Counted from the first letter of the stretch, positions 33,712 to 41,814 are shown. The stretch: DNA of 64,000 nt from Ruegeria sp. R14_0 (GCF_017743975.1 NZ_JAGHRC010000001.1:372001-436000), one strand, 5' to 3'. Numbers and translations are program-made. Notes: generated by a model from the letters alone, not told the origin.

Positions 33712-34158
33712 ATGGCAAAGACGCAAGATTTCACTGCGACCCTGAAAGACATGATGGGCGCGTTCCCCGTTGACACCACCGCTCTGGAAGGTGCCTTCAA
33801 ATCGACCGCGACGCTGAACGAAAAGCTGTCGGGTGTTGCTCTGGAAGCGGCTGAAAAGTCGGCCGAGATCTCGAACAAATGGACCAAGGACACCCTGGCC
33901 AAACTGACCGAGATGTCGAAAGCCAAGGCCGAGCCTGCAGACTACGCCAAAGCTGCGACCGATTTCGCCAGCGCATCGGCCGAAGTTGCAGCCGAGAACA
34001 TGGCGGCTTTCGCTGAGATCGCGAAAAAGGTTCAGACCGAAACCGTTGAGCTGCTGATGGCGGCTGGCAAAGACGCAGCCGAAGACGCAACCGCGGCCGT
34101 CAAGAAAGCCACCAACGACGTGACCGCAGCTGCCAAGAAAGCCGCTGCTGCCAAGTAA
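33712..34158 (+). CDS. phaP: Phasin (PHA granule-associated protein), copy 1
   Basis: A 148-residue phasin that coats PHA granules. It is almost entirely helical and amphipathic, with the phasin core TLNEKLSGVALEAAEKSAEISNKWTKDTLAKLTEMSKA (adjoining segments) and an Ala/Lys-rich tail (AAVKKATNDVTAAAKKAAAAK) like other alphaproteobacterial phasins. AAAAGGA precedes ATG 33712. PhaR-type sites lie upstream and a strong terminator downstream, so it forms its own unit between phaC and phaR. An identical protein is encoded at 61316-61762. Confidence 0.93.
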   Translation: MAKTQDFTATLKDMMGAFPVDTTALEGAFKSTATLNEKLSGVALEAAEKSAEISNKWTKDTLAKLTEMSKAKAEPADYAKAATDFASASAEVAAENMAAFAEIAKKVQTETVELLMAAGKDAAEDATAAVKKATNDVTAAAKKAAAAK

Positions 34159-34206
34159 GTAAATGCCGCGAGGCGCACCCGTTCCTCCCATCCGGTGCAA
34201 TCGCGT

Positions 34207-34238
34207 AGGGCAGGTCGAAAGACCTGCCCTTTCTTTTT
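34207..34238 (+). terminator. Rho-independent terminator of phaP
   Basis: A perfect 10-bp stem AGGGCAGGTC / GACCTGCCCT closed by a GAAA tetraloop and followed by TTCTTTTT. It is duplicated with phaP at 61811-61842. Confidence 0.95.
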
Positions 34239-34261
34239 GTTCTGCGCTCGCATAATCTCTG

Positions 34262-34272
34262 CTGCAATGCAT
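34262..34272. promoter_or_regulatory. Near-match PhaR-type site before phaR
   Basis: CTGC-AAT-GCAT matches CTGC-N3-GCAG except for the last base and lies 22 bases before the phaR GTG. It fits the reported autoregulation of PhaR in Paracoccus. Confidence 0.45.
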
Positions 34273-34293
34273 CATCCTCGGGGAGGGAAATCG

Positions 34294-34848
34294 GTGTCGG
34301 AAGAAGAAAAACCACTGTTGATCAAACGTTATGCCAGCCGTCGGCTGTATAACACCGAGACCAGCGACTACGTCACACTTGAAGACATTGCGTCGTTTAT
34401 TCGGGACGGGCGCGAAGTGCAGATTATCGACCTGAAGACAGGCGATGATCTGACACGGCAATACCTGCTGCAGATCATTGCAGAACACGAAAGCCGGGGT
34501 GAAAACGTGCTGCCGGTCAATGTGCTGAACGATCTGGTGCGCAGCTACATGCTGCCGGGTGGAGGAATGATGCCGCAATTCCTGCAAAGCTCGTTCGATA
34601 TGCTGCGCGAAAACCAGTCGAAAATGATGGAAAACATGAACGCCATGAACCCGATGTCTCAGATGCCGGGGTTCGAAGCGTTGCAGGCGCAGCAGCAGGC
34701 GTTTTTGAAGGCCATGACAGGCGGTTTGTCCGGCAAGTGGTCTAGCCCGGACAAAGAAGATGAGGCGAAATCCGAGCCCAAAGAAGATTTGGATGACATC
34801 AAGAAACAACTGGCAGAACTGCAACAAAAGCTCTCCAAGTTGAATTGA
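34294..34848 (+). CDS. phaR: PHA synthesis repressor
   Basis: A 184-residue PhaR. The N-terminal PHA-accumulation regulator DNA-binding domain is intact (LLIKRYASRRLYNTETSDYVTLEDIASFIRDG, in adjoining segments), followed by the PHB-binding region and a charged coiled-coil C-terminus (DLDDIKKQLAELQQKLSKLN). PhaR represses phasin genes and is released by binding nascent polymer. The start is GTG 34294, seven bases after GGGAGG; the in-frame ATG 34267 lacks a ribosome-binding site. It lies directly after the phaP terminator. Confidence 0.93.
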   Translation: MSEEEKPLLIKRYASRRLYNTETSDYVTLEDIASFIRDGREVQIIDLKTGDDLTRQYLLQIIAEHESRGENVLPVNVLNDLVRSYMLPGGGMMPQFLQSSFDMLRENQSKMMENMNAMNPMSQMPGFEALQAQQQAFLKAMTGGLSGKWSSPDKEDEAKSEPKEDLDDIKKQLAELQQKLSKLN

Positions 34849-34859
34849 CGCCGCACGGG

Positions 34860-35621
34860 ATGCGCTGGCTGGTCCTGAGTTTCACACTGCTTTGGACGCA
34901 GCCTGCGCTGTCTCAGGGTGCGTACTCTGACCAGTATTCTCAGATTTGTACACTTGGGACACGCTCCGAGGCCGGGTGCGACGCAATCCGTGCGCGCACG
35001 GTGTTAGAGGCCGATCAGCCCACATGGCGCGCAATCGGGCGCATAAACTTTGCCAGTCGCGCTCAGCGGTCCCATTGCACCGGTGTTCTGGTGTCGGACG
35101 TTCTTGTCCTGACCGCAGCGCATTGCCTTTACAATTCAGCGCGAAAAAGGTGGTTGCCTCCTGCAAGTATCCGTTTTGCTGCCGGGTATCAGCGCAGCAC
35201 TGCTGCCGCAGTGTCTGTCGTTAAGGCGTACCGTCTGCATCCAGAACAGGGGATCGACGGTCGGTTCGACGACCGGGCCGATATGGATTGGGCTGTTCTG
35301 GAACTTGAAACCCCGGTTGGGGCCGAGGTGGGGTTCATGCCATTGGCCAAGGGCGTGGACGCCGCAGCCTTTGTTGCCGGTTACCCCGGTATCCGGCCTC
35401 ACGTACTCAGTCGAACAGGGCCTTGCCCGCCGCACCGTCACGCGGGTGGTCTGTTACTGGCCAATTGCCCGGTGATGATGGGAGATTCCGGCGCGCCGTT
35501 GTTGGTGGATACGCCAGATGGGCCGCAGGTTCTTGCGATTTTGTCCCGCGTTGCCGCAACCCCCGAAGGGGTCACGGCCCTGTTTCTATCAACGGATCTG
35601 TTCGATCTCGAAGCGCAGTAA
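34860..35621 (+). CDS. Secreted trypsin-like serine protease
   Basis: A 253-residue S1-family protease with a signal peptide (MRWLVLSFTLLWTQPALSQ). The triad is complete: His in VLTAAHCLYN, Asp in DMDWAVLELETP and Ser in MGDSGAPLLV. The cysteines flanking the active-site histidine could form a disulphide, fitting a periplasmic or extracellular location. I chose ATG 34860; a TTG at 34845 overlaps the phaR stop and is possible. It may be read through from phaR, but no functional link to PHA is evident. Confidence 0.82.
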   Translation: MRWLVLSFTLLWTQPALSQGAYSDQYSQICTLGTRSEAGCDAIRARTVLEADQPTWRAIGRINFASRAQRSHCTGVLVSDVLVLTAAHCLYNSARKRWLPPASIRFAAGYQRSTAAAVSVVKAYRLHPEQGIDGRFDDRADMDWAVLELETPVGAEVGFMPLAKGVDAAAFVAGYPGIRPHVLSRTGPCPPHRHAGGLLLANCPVMMGDSGAPLLVDTPDGPQVLAILSRVAATPEGVTALFLSTDLFDLEAQ

Positions 35622-35622
35622 G

Positions 35623-36837
35623 TCAGGTTCCATAGACAGGGACTGGGCCAGTGACCTCGCCGACAGAAGCCAGCAGAATATCCGCGATCACATCAAGCTC
35701 TTCCCGTGTCAGGCGGACCGGTAGACGTACGTCGCACGCCTTCATCAGCATCGCGCGGGTTTGCGGCAGTTCGAATTTCTCGGGCAGGAATTGCCAGTTC
35801 CAGAACGCGCGGGCGTTGTCCTGGCTCAGCCCAAAGACCTGAACCTTAACACCACGCGCTTCGGCTGCAGCGGCAAAGGCGCGAATGTCGTCGTCATCCA
35901 TGTCCACAAGGTTGAACTGAATGGAATCCGGGGCGCGCTGTTCGGGGGCCAACGGGGCAGGGACATGGATATAGGGCGATGTGTTCAACCGGTCGGCGAC
36001 GTAATCGTGGTTGGACAGGCCGTCGCGGACACGGCGTGCCAGTTCCGGGATCTGCGGTCGGATCACAGCCGCGCTCAGGTTGCTCATCCGCAGATTATAA
36101 AGCGGCAGATTGTTCTGCCAGCGGGCAAAGGCCTGCTCCAACTCGGGAGAGTTGTCGCCGTGCGGGCCTTTGTGTTTCTTCCAGTTATGCTCGTAGGCGC
36201 CCGACATGATGACGGCTTGTGCCACCAGATCACCGTCATCGGTGATCAGAATGCCACCTTCGCCCGCGTTGATCATCTTGTAGGACTGGAACGAGAAACA
36301 CCCGATCTTGCCGATGGTTCCAATATTGCGCCCGTGCCAGGTTGTGCCCAGCGAATGCGCGGCGTCTTCAATCACCGGAATGTCGCGGGCGTCGCACAGC
36401 GCCATGATGGCGTCCATGTCCGAGGTGTGCCCGCGCATGTGGCTGATGATGACGGCCTGCACGCCGTCCAGTTTGGCCTCAAAATCGGCCATGTCGATGC
36501 GATAGTTCTCGCCCACTTCGCACAGAACCGGAGTGCAGTCTGCATGTACGACCGATGAAGGCACTGCGGCAAAGGTGAAGCCTGGGATCAGAACCCGCGC
36601 ATCCCTAGGCAGGCCCAGTGCTTTCAGCGACAGGAACAACGCAGCTGAGCATGAGGACACGGCCAGCGCATATTTGCTGCCCAGTAGCTCTGCAAATTCT
36701 GATTCCAGCAACGCAACCGGCGCGTCCTGCGGTGCGGTATAGCGGAACAGGTCACCTGACTGCATCAGGGCATCAATGGCGTCTCGTGCTGCTGCGGGGA
36801 TGGGTTCGGCGTCATGGACGTTTGGAGGAAGCGTCAT
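35623..36837 (-). CDS. DegT/DnrJ/EryC1-family aminotransferase
   Basis: A 404-residue PLP enzyme of the DegT/DnrJ/EryC1/StrS family. VIEDAAHSLGTTWHGRNIGTIG and CFSFQSYKMINAGEGGIL contain the aspartate and the PLP lysine. Members usually aminate keto-sugars, but no sugar-nucleotide genes are nearby; instead a polyamine cluster lies upstream on the same strand, so a different amine or keto substrate is possible. It has its own promoter region of 116 bases with an inverted repeat. Its end faces the protease gene. Confidence 0.82.
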   Translation of the reverse strand: MTLPPNVHDAEPIPAAARDAIDALMQSGDLFRYTAPQDAPVALLESEFAELLGSKYALAVSSCSAALFLSLKALGLPRDARVLIPGFTFAAVPSSVVHADCTPVLCEVGENYRIDMADFEAKLDGVQAVIISHMRGHTSDMDAIMALCDARDIPVIEDAAHSLGTTWHGRNIGTIGKIGCFSFQSYKMINAGEGGILITDDGDLVAQAVIMSGAYEHNWKKHKGPHGDNSPELEQAFARWQNNLPLYNLRMSNLSAAVIRPQIPELARRVRDGLSNHDYVADRLNTSPYIHVPAPLAPEQRAPDSIQFNLVDMDDDDIRAFAAAAEARGVKVQVFGLSQDNARAFWNWQFLPEKFELPQTRAMLMKACDVRLPVRLTREELDVIADILLASVGEVTGPVPVYGT

Positions 36838-36856
36838 ATTTGGATTTCCCGAATTC

Positions 36857-36873
36857 TATCTTTGGGAAAGATA
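36857..36873. promoter_or_regulatory. Inverted repeat in the DegT promoter
   Basis: TATCTTT-GGG-AAAGATA is a perfect 7-bp inverted repeat with a 3-base centre, 20 bases upstream of the DegT ATG. It is in an AT-rich part of an otherwise GC-rich region and looks like a repressor operator. Confidence 0.5.
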
Positions 36874-36953
36874 AAGCTAATGCTCAGGCAATCCAACCCT
36901 TCATTTTCACGCACGGCGAAAATTCACCAATTTGTCGTAAAGTCAGAGGGGGG

Positions 36954-38258
36954 TCACAGCCCCAGCCGGTCCCGCAAAGCGAACCAGGTCATCGCCAGTA
37001 CCAGAAGGGGGCTGCGCAAGGCTGCGCCACCGGGGAAAGGCAGGGCAGGGACGCGGGCCATGGTGTCGAACCCTTCGGCTTGTCCCTGAATGGCCAGTGC
37101 CATCAATTGTCCCGCATGGGTCGCTGTCCCGACGCCATGGCCAGAATAGCCCGAGGCCGACAGGATGTTGGGCGCAATCCGCGCAAGATAGGGCATCCGG
37201 CGCATGGTGATGGCCAGAGTGCCGCCCCATGCATAGTCGATTTTGACATCGCGCAGATGCGGGAAAATCTCGGTCATGGGCTTGCGCACTTTCGCGGCGA
37301 TGTCGGCGGGAAAACGGTAACCATAGCTTTCACCGCCGCCAAACAGCAGCCGTCCATCGGCGCTGAGGCGGAAGTAGTTCACCACAAACTTGGTGTCGGC
37401 CACGGCGACGTCGCGGGTCAGCACGCGCGCGGCGTCCGATCCCAAGGGCTCGGTCGCTGCGATGAAGTTGTTGATCGGCATAACCTTGGCGGCAACACGT
37501 CCGTTCAGATCACCCAGATAACCGTTGCAGGCCAGAACGACGTGGTCTGCGGTCACATTGCCTTGCGAGCTGCGCACCACCGCGGGGGCGGTGTCTTCTA
37601 CTCCCAAAACCTCGGTGCTTTCAAAAATGCGGACACCGGCCTTGGCGGCGGCCTGCGCCAAGCCCAGAGCATAGTTCAGCGGGTGCAGGTGCGCCGCACC
37701 CATATCCAAATAGCCGCCGCGATAGGTGGGCGAGGGGCACAGCCCGTGGCCCGCGCCTTCGTCCAAGATCTCCATCTGGTCATAGCCATAGCGGTCAGAC
37801 AGATGCGCCGCGTGCTCATGCAGTTCTTGTTGCTCGCCCGCGCTGAGGCCCAGAACGGCAACGCCCGGTTTCAGGTCACAGCCGATTTTGTGTTTGGCAA
37901 TCAGGGATTTGACCAGGCCCTTTGCATCCTCTGCCAAATCCCAAAGCTTGGCAGCATCGTCATCGCCAACCAGACGTTCTAGGTCTTCCTGATCCATCCG
38001 CTGTGCGCTGCCCAATTGCCCGCCGTTGCGACCCGATGCGCCAAATCCAACGCGATGCGCCTCAAGCAGCACGACGTCGAACCCGGCCTCAGCCAGATGA
38101 AGGGCCGCGGACAGGCCTGTATAGCCGCCACCCACAACACAGACATCGGCCTTTACATCACCTGAGAGTACAGGAAACCGATCGATCGGATTGGCCGTCG
38201 CGGCATACCAACTGGCCGGGTATTCCGCCTTGCGGTCATTGGCGTAAAGCAGGTTCAT
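36954..38258 (-). CDS. puuB: Gamma-glutamylputrescine oxidase-like FAD oxidoreductase
   Basis: A 434-residue DAO-family flavoprotein. The N-terminal Rossmann motif is VCVVGGGYTGLSAALHLAEAG with the downstream ARG-type ASGRNGGQL block; GYSGHGVGTATHAGQLMA near the end is the FAD-binding C-terminal motif. The order behind a glutamine-synthetase-like ligase and an amidotransferase matches the puu route, where PuuB oxidises gamma-glutamylputrescine to the aldehyde. It is nine bases after puuA, so cotranscribed. Last gene of the unit. Confidence 0.88.
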   Translation of the reverse strand: MNLLYANDRKAEYPASWYAATANPIDRFPVLSGDVKADVCVVGGGYTGLSAALHLAEAGFDVVLLEAHRVGFGASGRNGGQLGSAQRMDQEDLERLVGDDDAAKLWDLAEDAKGLVKSLIAKHKIGCDLKPGVAVLGLSAGEQQELHEHAAHLSDRYGYDQMEILDEGAGHGLCPSPTYRGGYLDMGAAHLHPLNYALGLAQAAAKAGVRIFESTEVLGVEDTAPAVVRSSQGNVTADHVVLACNGYLGDLNGRVAAKVMPINNFIAATEPLGSDAARVLTRDVAVADTKFVVNYFRLSADGRLLFGGGESYGYRFPADIAAKVRKPMTEIFPHLRDVKIDYAWGGTLAITMRRMPYLARIAPNILSASGYSGHGVGTATHAGQLMALAIQGQAEGFDTMARVPALPFPGGAALRSPLLVLAMTWFALRDRLGL

Positions 38259-38266
38259 CGCGCGCC

Positions 38267-39625
38267 TCAGACGTTCATCAGCAGATGCTCACGCTCCCAC
38301 GGAGAGATGACCTGCAGGAACTCCTCGTACTCGGCGCGTTTGACGATGCTGTAGACGCGGGCAAAGTCCTGTCCCAGGACCTCGTGCAGGGAGGTGGCCT
38401 CATCAAACAGATCCAGCGCGTTGCCCATGACCTGAGGGATGTCGCCTTCGCCCTCGTAGGCATCGCCATAGAACTGGCGGCGCGGGCGCTCCTGCTGAGT
38501 CAGGCCCAGATAGCCGCAGGCCAGCGACAGCGCGACCCCCAGATATGGGTTGCAATCCATCCCGGCGATGCGGTTTTCGACGCGACGCGCCTCGGGGCCG
38601 GACAGGGGTACACGGATGCCCGTGGTGCGATTGTCGCGCGCCCATTCCAGATTGATCGGCGCTGCATGGTCTTTCACATAGCGACGGTAGGAGTTCACGT
38701 AAGGTGCCATCACGGCCAGACCGGCGGGCAGATGGTTCTGCAGCCCGGCGATAAAGTGATAGAACGCGTCCGTCTCGCCGCCTTGCGGACCGGAGAAGAT
38801 GTTCTGACCGGTCTCCAGGTCAATGATCGAATGGTGGATGTGCATGGCCGAGCCCGGCTCATCCTCGATCGGTTTGGCCATAAAGGTGGCAAAACAGTTG
38901 TGGCGCAGCGCGGCCTCGCGGATCAGGCGTTTGAAATAAAACACCTCGTCGGCCAGTTTCACGGGGTCGCCGTGGCGCAGGTTGATCTCTAGCTGACCAG
39001 CACCGCCTTCCTGCGTGATGCCGTCGATCTCGAACCCCTGATGTTCTGCAAAGTCATAGATGTCGTCGATCACCGGGCCGAACTCGTCCACCGCCGTCAT
39101 GGAATAGGCCTGACGCGCGGCTGCGGGACGGCCCGAACGGCCCATCATTGGCTTGATCCCATGCGCAGGGTCAACGTTGGGGGCGACCAGAAAGAACTCC
39201 ATCTCCGGGGCGACAACCGGTTTCCACCCCTTGGCGTGATACATCTCGACCACGCGTTTCAGCACGTTGCGCGGGCTGAACGGTATCGGGTTGTTGTCCC
39301 GGTCATAGGCGTCGTGGATAACCTGCAAGGTCCAGTCCCCGGTCCACGGAGCAGCAGATGCTGTCGAGAAATCGGGTTTCAGGATCATGTCGCGTTCGAT
39401 GAACCCGTCCTCGCCCGCGGCCTCACCCCAGTCGCCGGTGATGGTCTGGTAAAAGATGCTGTCGGGTAGGTGAAAGTAATCCTGTTTGGCAAATTTGCTG
39501 GCAGGCACGGCCTTGCCGCGTGCAATGCCGGGCAGGTCCGAGATGATGCATTCGACCTCATCCAATCGCTGACCTGCGAAATAGGCGCGTGCTGCCTCGG
39601 GCAGCTGTTCTGTCCAGTCGGCCAT
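38267..39625 (-). CDS. puuA: Gamma-glutamylputrescine synthetase (glutamine synthetase family)
   Basis: A 452-residue glutamine-synthetase-fold ligase that would attach glutamate to putrescine or another polyamine. Visible motifs are VAPEMEFFLVAPN, EGGAGQLEINLRHGDP, GSAMHIHHSIID, WARDNRTTGIRVP and ENRIAGMDCNPYLGVALSLACG. Its ATG shares one base with the TGA of the amidotransferase upstream (TGATG) and puuB follows nine bases later. It is the closer match to PuuA of the two ligases here because of its coupling to puuB. Confidence 0.9.
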   Translation of the reverse strand: MADWTEQLPEAARAYFAGQRLDEVECIISDLPGIARGKAVPASKFAKQDYFHLPDSIFYQTITGDWGEAAGEDGFIERDMILKPDFSTASAAPWTGDWTLQVIHDAYDRDNNPIPFSPRNVLKRVVEMYHAKGWKPVVAPEMEFFLVAPNVDPAHGIKPMMGRSGRPAAARQAYSMTAVDEFGPVIDDIYDFAEHQGFEIDGITQEGGAGQLEINLRHGDPVKLADEVFYFKRLIREAALRHNCFATFMAKPIEDEPGSAMHIHHSIIDLETGQNIFSGPQGGETDAFYHFIAGLQNHLPAGLAVMAPYVNSYRRYVKDHAAPINLEWARDNRTTGIRVPLSGPEARRVENRIAGMDCNPYLGVALSLACGYLGLTQQERPRRQFYGDAYEGEGDIPQVMGNALDLFDEATSLHEVLGQDFARVYSIVKRAEYEEFLQVISPWEREHLLMNV

Positions 39626-40305
39626 CAGGCCCTCTCTTTCTTCAGAAAATCTGCCATGAACTGCCCGATTTTTGCATTGTCATCGGCGCTGGGCAGTCGG
39701 TTGGCAGCGGCTGCCATCAGGTCGTCGGGAACGACGCCCTTGCCGCGCGTTTGCATCAGGCCCTGAATAAATGCGTCGCCATATTCCGGGTGGGCCTGTA
39801 CGGTCCAGATGGTGTCGCCATAGCTGACCATCGCATTGCGGCAAAAGGCGTTGGTGCCGGTCACCGTCGCGCCATCGGGCAGGGCGACAACCTGATCCTG
39901 ATGCCACGCATTCAACGTCACGGTCTGTCCTTCAAAGTCATAGTCGGTGCGCCCGACAGACCAGCCGCCTGTGAACTTTTCAACCTTGCCGCCAAGGGCT
40001 TGGGCGATGATCTGGTGGCCAAAACACACGCCAATTAGCGGGGTTCCACTGCGGTGAATAGCGCGGATCAGCTCTTCGAGCGGAGGAATCCACGGATGAT
40101 CCTCATACGCGCCATGACGCGAGCCGGTAATGATCCAGCCATCGGCCTGATCAGCGTCCTGTGGAAACTGGCCGTCCACAACTGCAAAGGTTTCGTAGGT
40201 AAAGCCGTTGCCATCCAGCAGCGCAGCAAACATCGCGTCATATTCGCTGAATTGTCCCTGCAACTCGTCAGGTGGATGGCCGGTCAGGAGGATACCGATT
40301 TTCAT
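39625..40305 (-). CDS. Class I glutamine amidotransferase-like hydrolase
   Basis: A 226-residue class I glutamine amidotransferase domain on its own. The catalytic cysteine is in GVCFGHQIIAQALGG and the His-Glu pair in VQAHPEYGDAF. It resembles the stand-alone GuaA-like GATases found beside puu genes, which may hydrolyse gamma-glutamyl intermediates, in place of or in addition to a PuuD-type enzyme. First gene of the GATase-puuA-puuB unit, with its own promoter and palindrome just upstream. Confidence 0.82.
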   Translation of the reverse strand: MKIGILLTGHPPDELQGQFSEYDAMFAALLDGNGFTYETFAVVDGQFPQDADQADGWIITGSRHGAYEDHPWIPPLEELIRAIHRSGTPLIGVCFGHQIIAQALGGKVEKFTGGWSVGRTDYDFEGQTVTLNAWHQDQVVALPDGATVTGTNAFCRNAMVSYGDTIWTVQAHPEYGDAFIQGLMQTRGKGVVPDDLMAAAANRLPSADDNAKIGQFMADFLKKERA

Positions 40306-40313
40306 AGGTCACC

Positions 40314-40358
40314 AAATTTGATCAAATTTATTTTAGCCCAGTGGATGCGGGCGGGCAA
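40314..40358 (-). promoter_or_regulatory. Promoter with 16-bp palindrome ahead of the GATase-puuA-puuB unit
   Basis: On the minus strand, TTGCCC (40353-40358) is followed after exactly 17 bases by TAAAAT (40330-40335). The perfect palindrome AAATTTGATCAAATTT (40314-40329) starts directly after the -10 and would cover the transcription start. The same palindrome occurs at 41743-41758. Confidence 0.7.
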
Positions 40359-40364
40359 GAGGGC

Positions 40365-41684
40365 TCATACGGCTTCGATGTAGCTCAGCCAATGGTCCTC
40401 GGGCGGGCGCTCTGCAAACCGCCTGATTTCCTGCCGCTTTGTCATGGCAAAGTATCGGATCAGGTCGGCCGGAAAGATGCGCGCAACACTCGGGTCGGTT
40501 TCGAACGCTGCGATGGCCGAAGGCCAGTCAGATGCCAGTTGTGGAAGCCCCACAATGTCATAGGCGTTGCCAGAGATCGGGGCAGGTGCGTCCGACTGGT
40601 CTTCGATACCATTCAGGGCGGCACCTATGACAGCGGTCAGCATCAGATAGGGATTGATATCCCCTCCGGCGACGCGGTGTTCGATGCGGCGAGCGGCTGG
40701 GGCCCCGCCGGGAACGCGCAGGGCCGCAGTGCGGTTTTCATAAGCCCAACTGGCCCCCGTCGGGGCGTGCGCGCCGGGGACAAGGCGCGTGTACGAGTTT
40801 CCGTGCGGTGCAAAGACAAGAGTGCTGCCGGGCATCGCCGTCAGGCACCCCGCCACGGCCCAGCGCAAAAGGTCGGTGCCTTCGGGGCCGCCGTTGTCGA
40901 ACACGTTTCGTCCCTGTTGGTCGACCACTGAGAAATGCACATGCATCCCGTTTCCCGCGTCATCTGTATATGGCTTGGCCATGAAGGTCGCTGTGAACCC
41001 ATGTTTGCGGGCAAGGCCGCGGGTCAACGCCTTGAAAAGCCAAGTATCATCAGCGCAACGCATGGCGTCCTGATGGTTCAGGTTGATTTCGAACTGGCCA
41101 ATGCCGCTTTCCGAGATCGCCGTTTGGGCAGGAATGCCCATTGCGGCACAACCGTCGTAAAGCTTGGTGAAGAAGGTGTCGAAAGCGTCCATCTCGGCCA
41201 TGGACAGAACGGCCTCATCCTCCAGCCGCCGTTGGGTCACCGGGTTGATCGGCGGCTGCGGTTGCGCACCAGAACTGTCGAGCAGGGTGAACTCCAGTTC
41301 GGTCGCAGCAATCACGGACCATCCGCGTTGGGCATAGCGTTCAAGGATCGCAGCCAGGGCATGCCGTGGGTCGCCAGCAAATGGGGTGCCCGCGTCGTCA
41401 TAAAGGTTCATCGGAACCAAGGCGGTGTCGGTTGACAGCCAGGGTACTGGGACCGGGCCGCGATCGGTCGGCAGCAGAACGCCATCGGCGTCGCCTGACT
41501 CGAATACAAGCGGGCTGCCGTCGATGTCCGCCCCCCACAAGTCGACATTGAGGGCTGAAAACGGCATGCGCACCGCACCTTTGTCCAGTTTTTCCGCGTA
41601 AGAGGGCGGTACGCGCTTGCCACGCATCTGACCGTTCAGGTCACAGGCGGCGACACGAAAACTGTGCAGGCTGCTCAGGTCCAT
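40365..41684 (-). CDS. Second glutamine-synthetase-like gamma-glutamyl-amine ligase
   Basis: A 439-residue glutamine-synthetase-fold protein paralogous to the puuA gene in the cluster. Motifs are IAATELEFTLLDS, ESGIGQFEINLNHQDA, GNGMHVHFSVVD, WAYENRTAALRVPGG and EHRVAGGDINPYLMLTAVIG. ATG 41684 is preceded by GGAG with six bases spacing; the in-frame ATGs at 41696 and 41741 are less well placed. It lies 59 bases upstream of the amidotransferase gene. It probably takes a different polyamine from its paralogue. Confidence 0.85.
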   Translation of the reverse strand: MDLSSLHSFRVAACDLNGQMRGKRVPPSYAEKLDKGAVRMPFSALNVDLWGADIDGSPLVFESGDADGVLLPTDRGPVPVPWLSTDTALVPMNLYDDAGTPFAGDPRHALAAILERYAQRGWSVIAATELEFTLLDSSGAQPQPPINPVTQRRLEDEAVLSMAEMDAFDTFFTKLYDGCAAMGIPAQTAISESGIGQFEINLNHQDAMRCADDTWLFKALTRGLARKHGFTATFMAKPYTDDAGNGMHVHFSVVDQQGRNVFDNGGPEGTDLLRWAVAGCLTAMPGSTLVFAPHGNSYTRLVPGAHAPTGASWAYENRTAALRVPGGAPAARRIEHRVAGGDINPYLMLTAVIGAALNGIEDQSDAPAPISGNAYDIVGLPQLASDWPSAIAAFETDPSVARIFPADLIRYFAMTKRQEIRRFAERPPEDHWLSYIEAV

Positions 41685-41742
41685 CGGTGACTCCATTCCT
41701 CTGGTTCCCCGAGGTGTAATGGAGCCATCGCCGGTTGTCACG

Positions 41743-41758
41743 AAATTTGATCAAATTT
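41743..41758. promoter_or_regulatory. Second copy of the puu palindrome
   Basis: AAATTTGATCAAATTT, identical in all 16 bases to 40314-40329, 58 bases upstream of the second ligase gene. It lies between the terminator of the molybdenum hydroxylase operon and the ligase ATG. Confidence 0.75.
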
Positions 41759-41767
41759 AAATCAGCA

Positions 41768-41805
41768 AAGAAAAACCCGCGCCTATCGGTCAGGAAAGGC
41801 GCGGG
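41768..41805 (-). terminator. Rho-independent terminator of the hydroxylase operon
   Basis: A perfect 9-bp stem CCCGCGCCT / AGGCGCGGG with a 12-nt loop, followed on the minus strand by TTTTTCTTT, ten bases after the large-subunit stop. Confidence 0.9.
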
Positions 41806-41814
41806 CTGGGGTGT

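Larger units (their letters stand above)
33556..34239 (+). repeat. 684-bp duplicated segment, copy A (phaC end, phaP, terminator)
   Basis: This segment recurs at 61160-61843 in the same orientation at a constant offset of 27604 bases. I find two differences, at 33569 (A versus G) and 33591 (C versus T). It holds the last 26 bases of phaC, the phaP promoter with PhaR-type sites, phaP and its terminator. The match ends abruptly on both sides. No transposase or terminal inverted repeats are present. Confidence 0.95.

Noticed and set aside
33556-34239. Duplicated phaP segment interpreted as an insertion sequence or transposon
   Set aside because: No transposase, no terminal inverted repeats and no target-site duplication visible; it is a plain segmental copy of a chromosomal unit.
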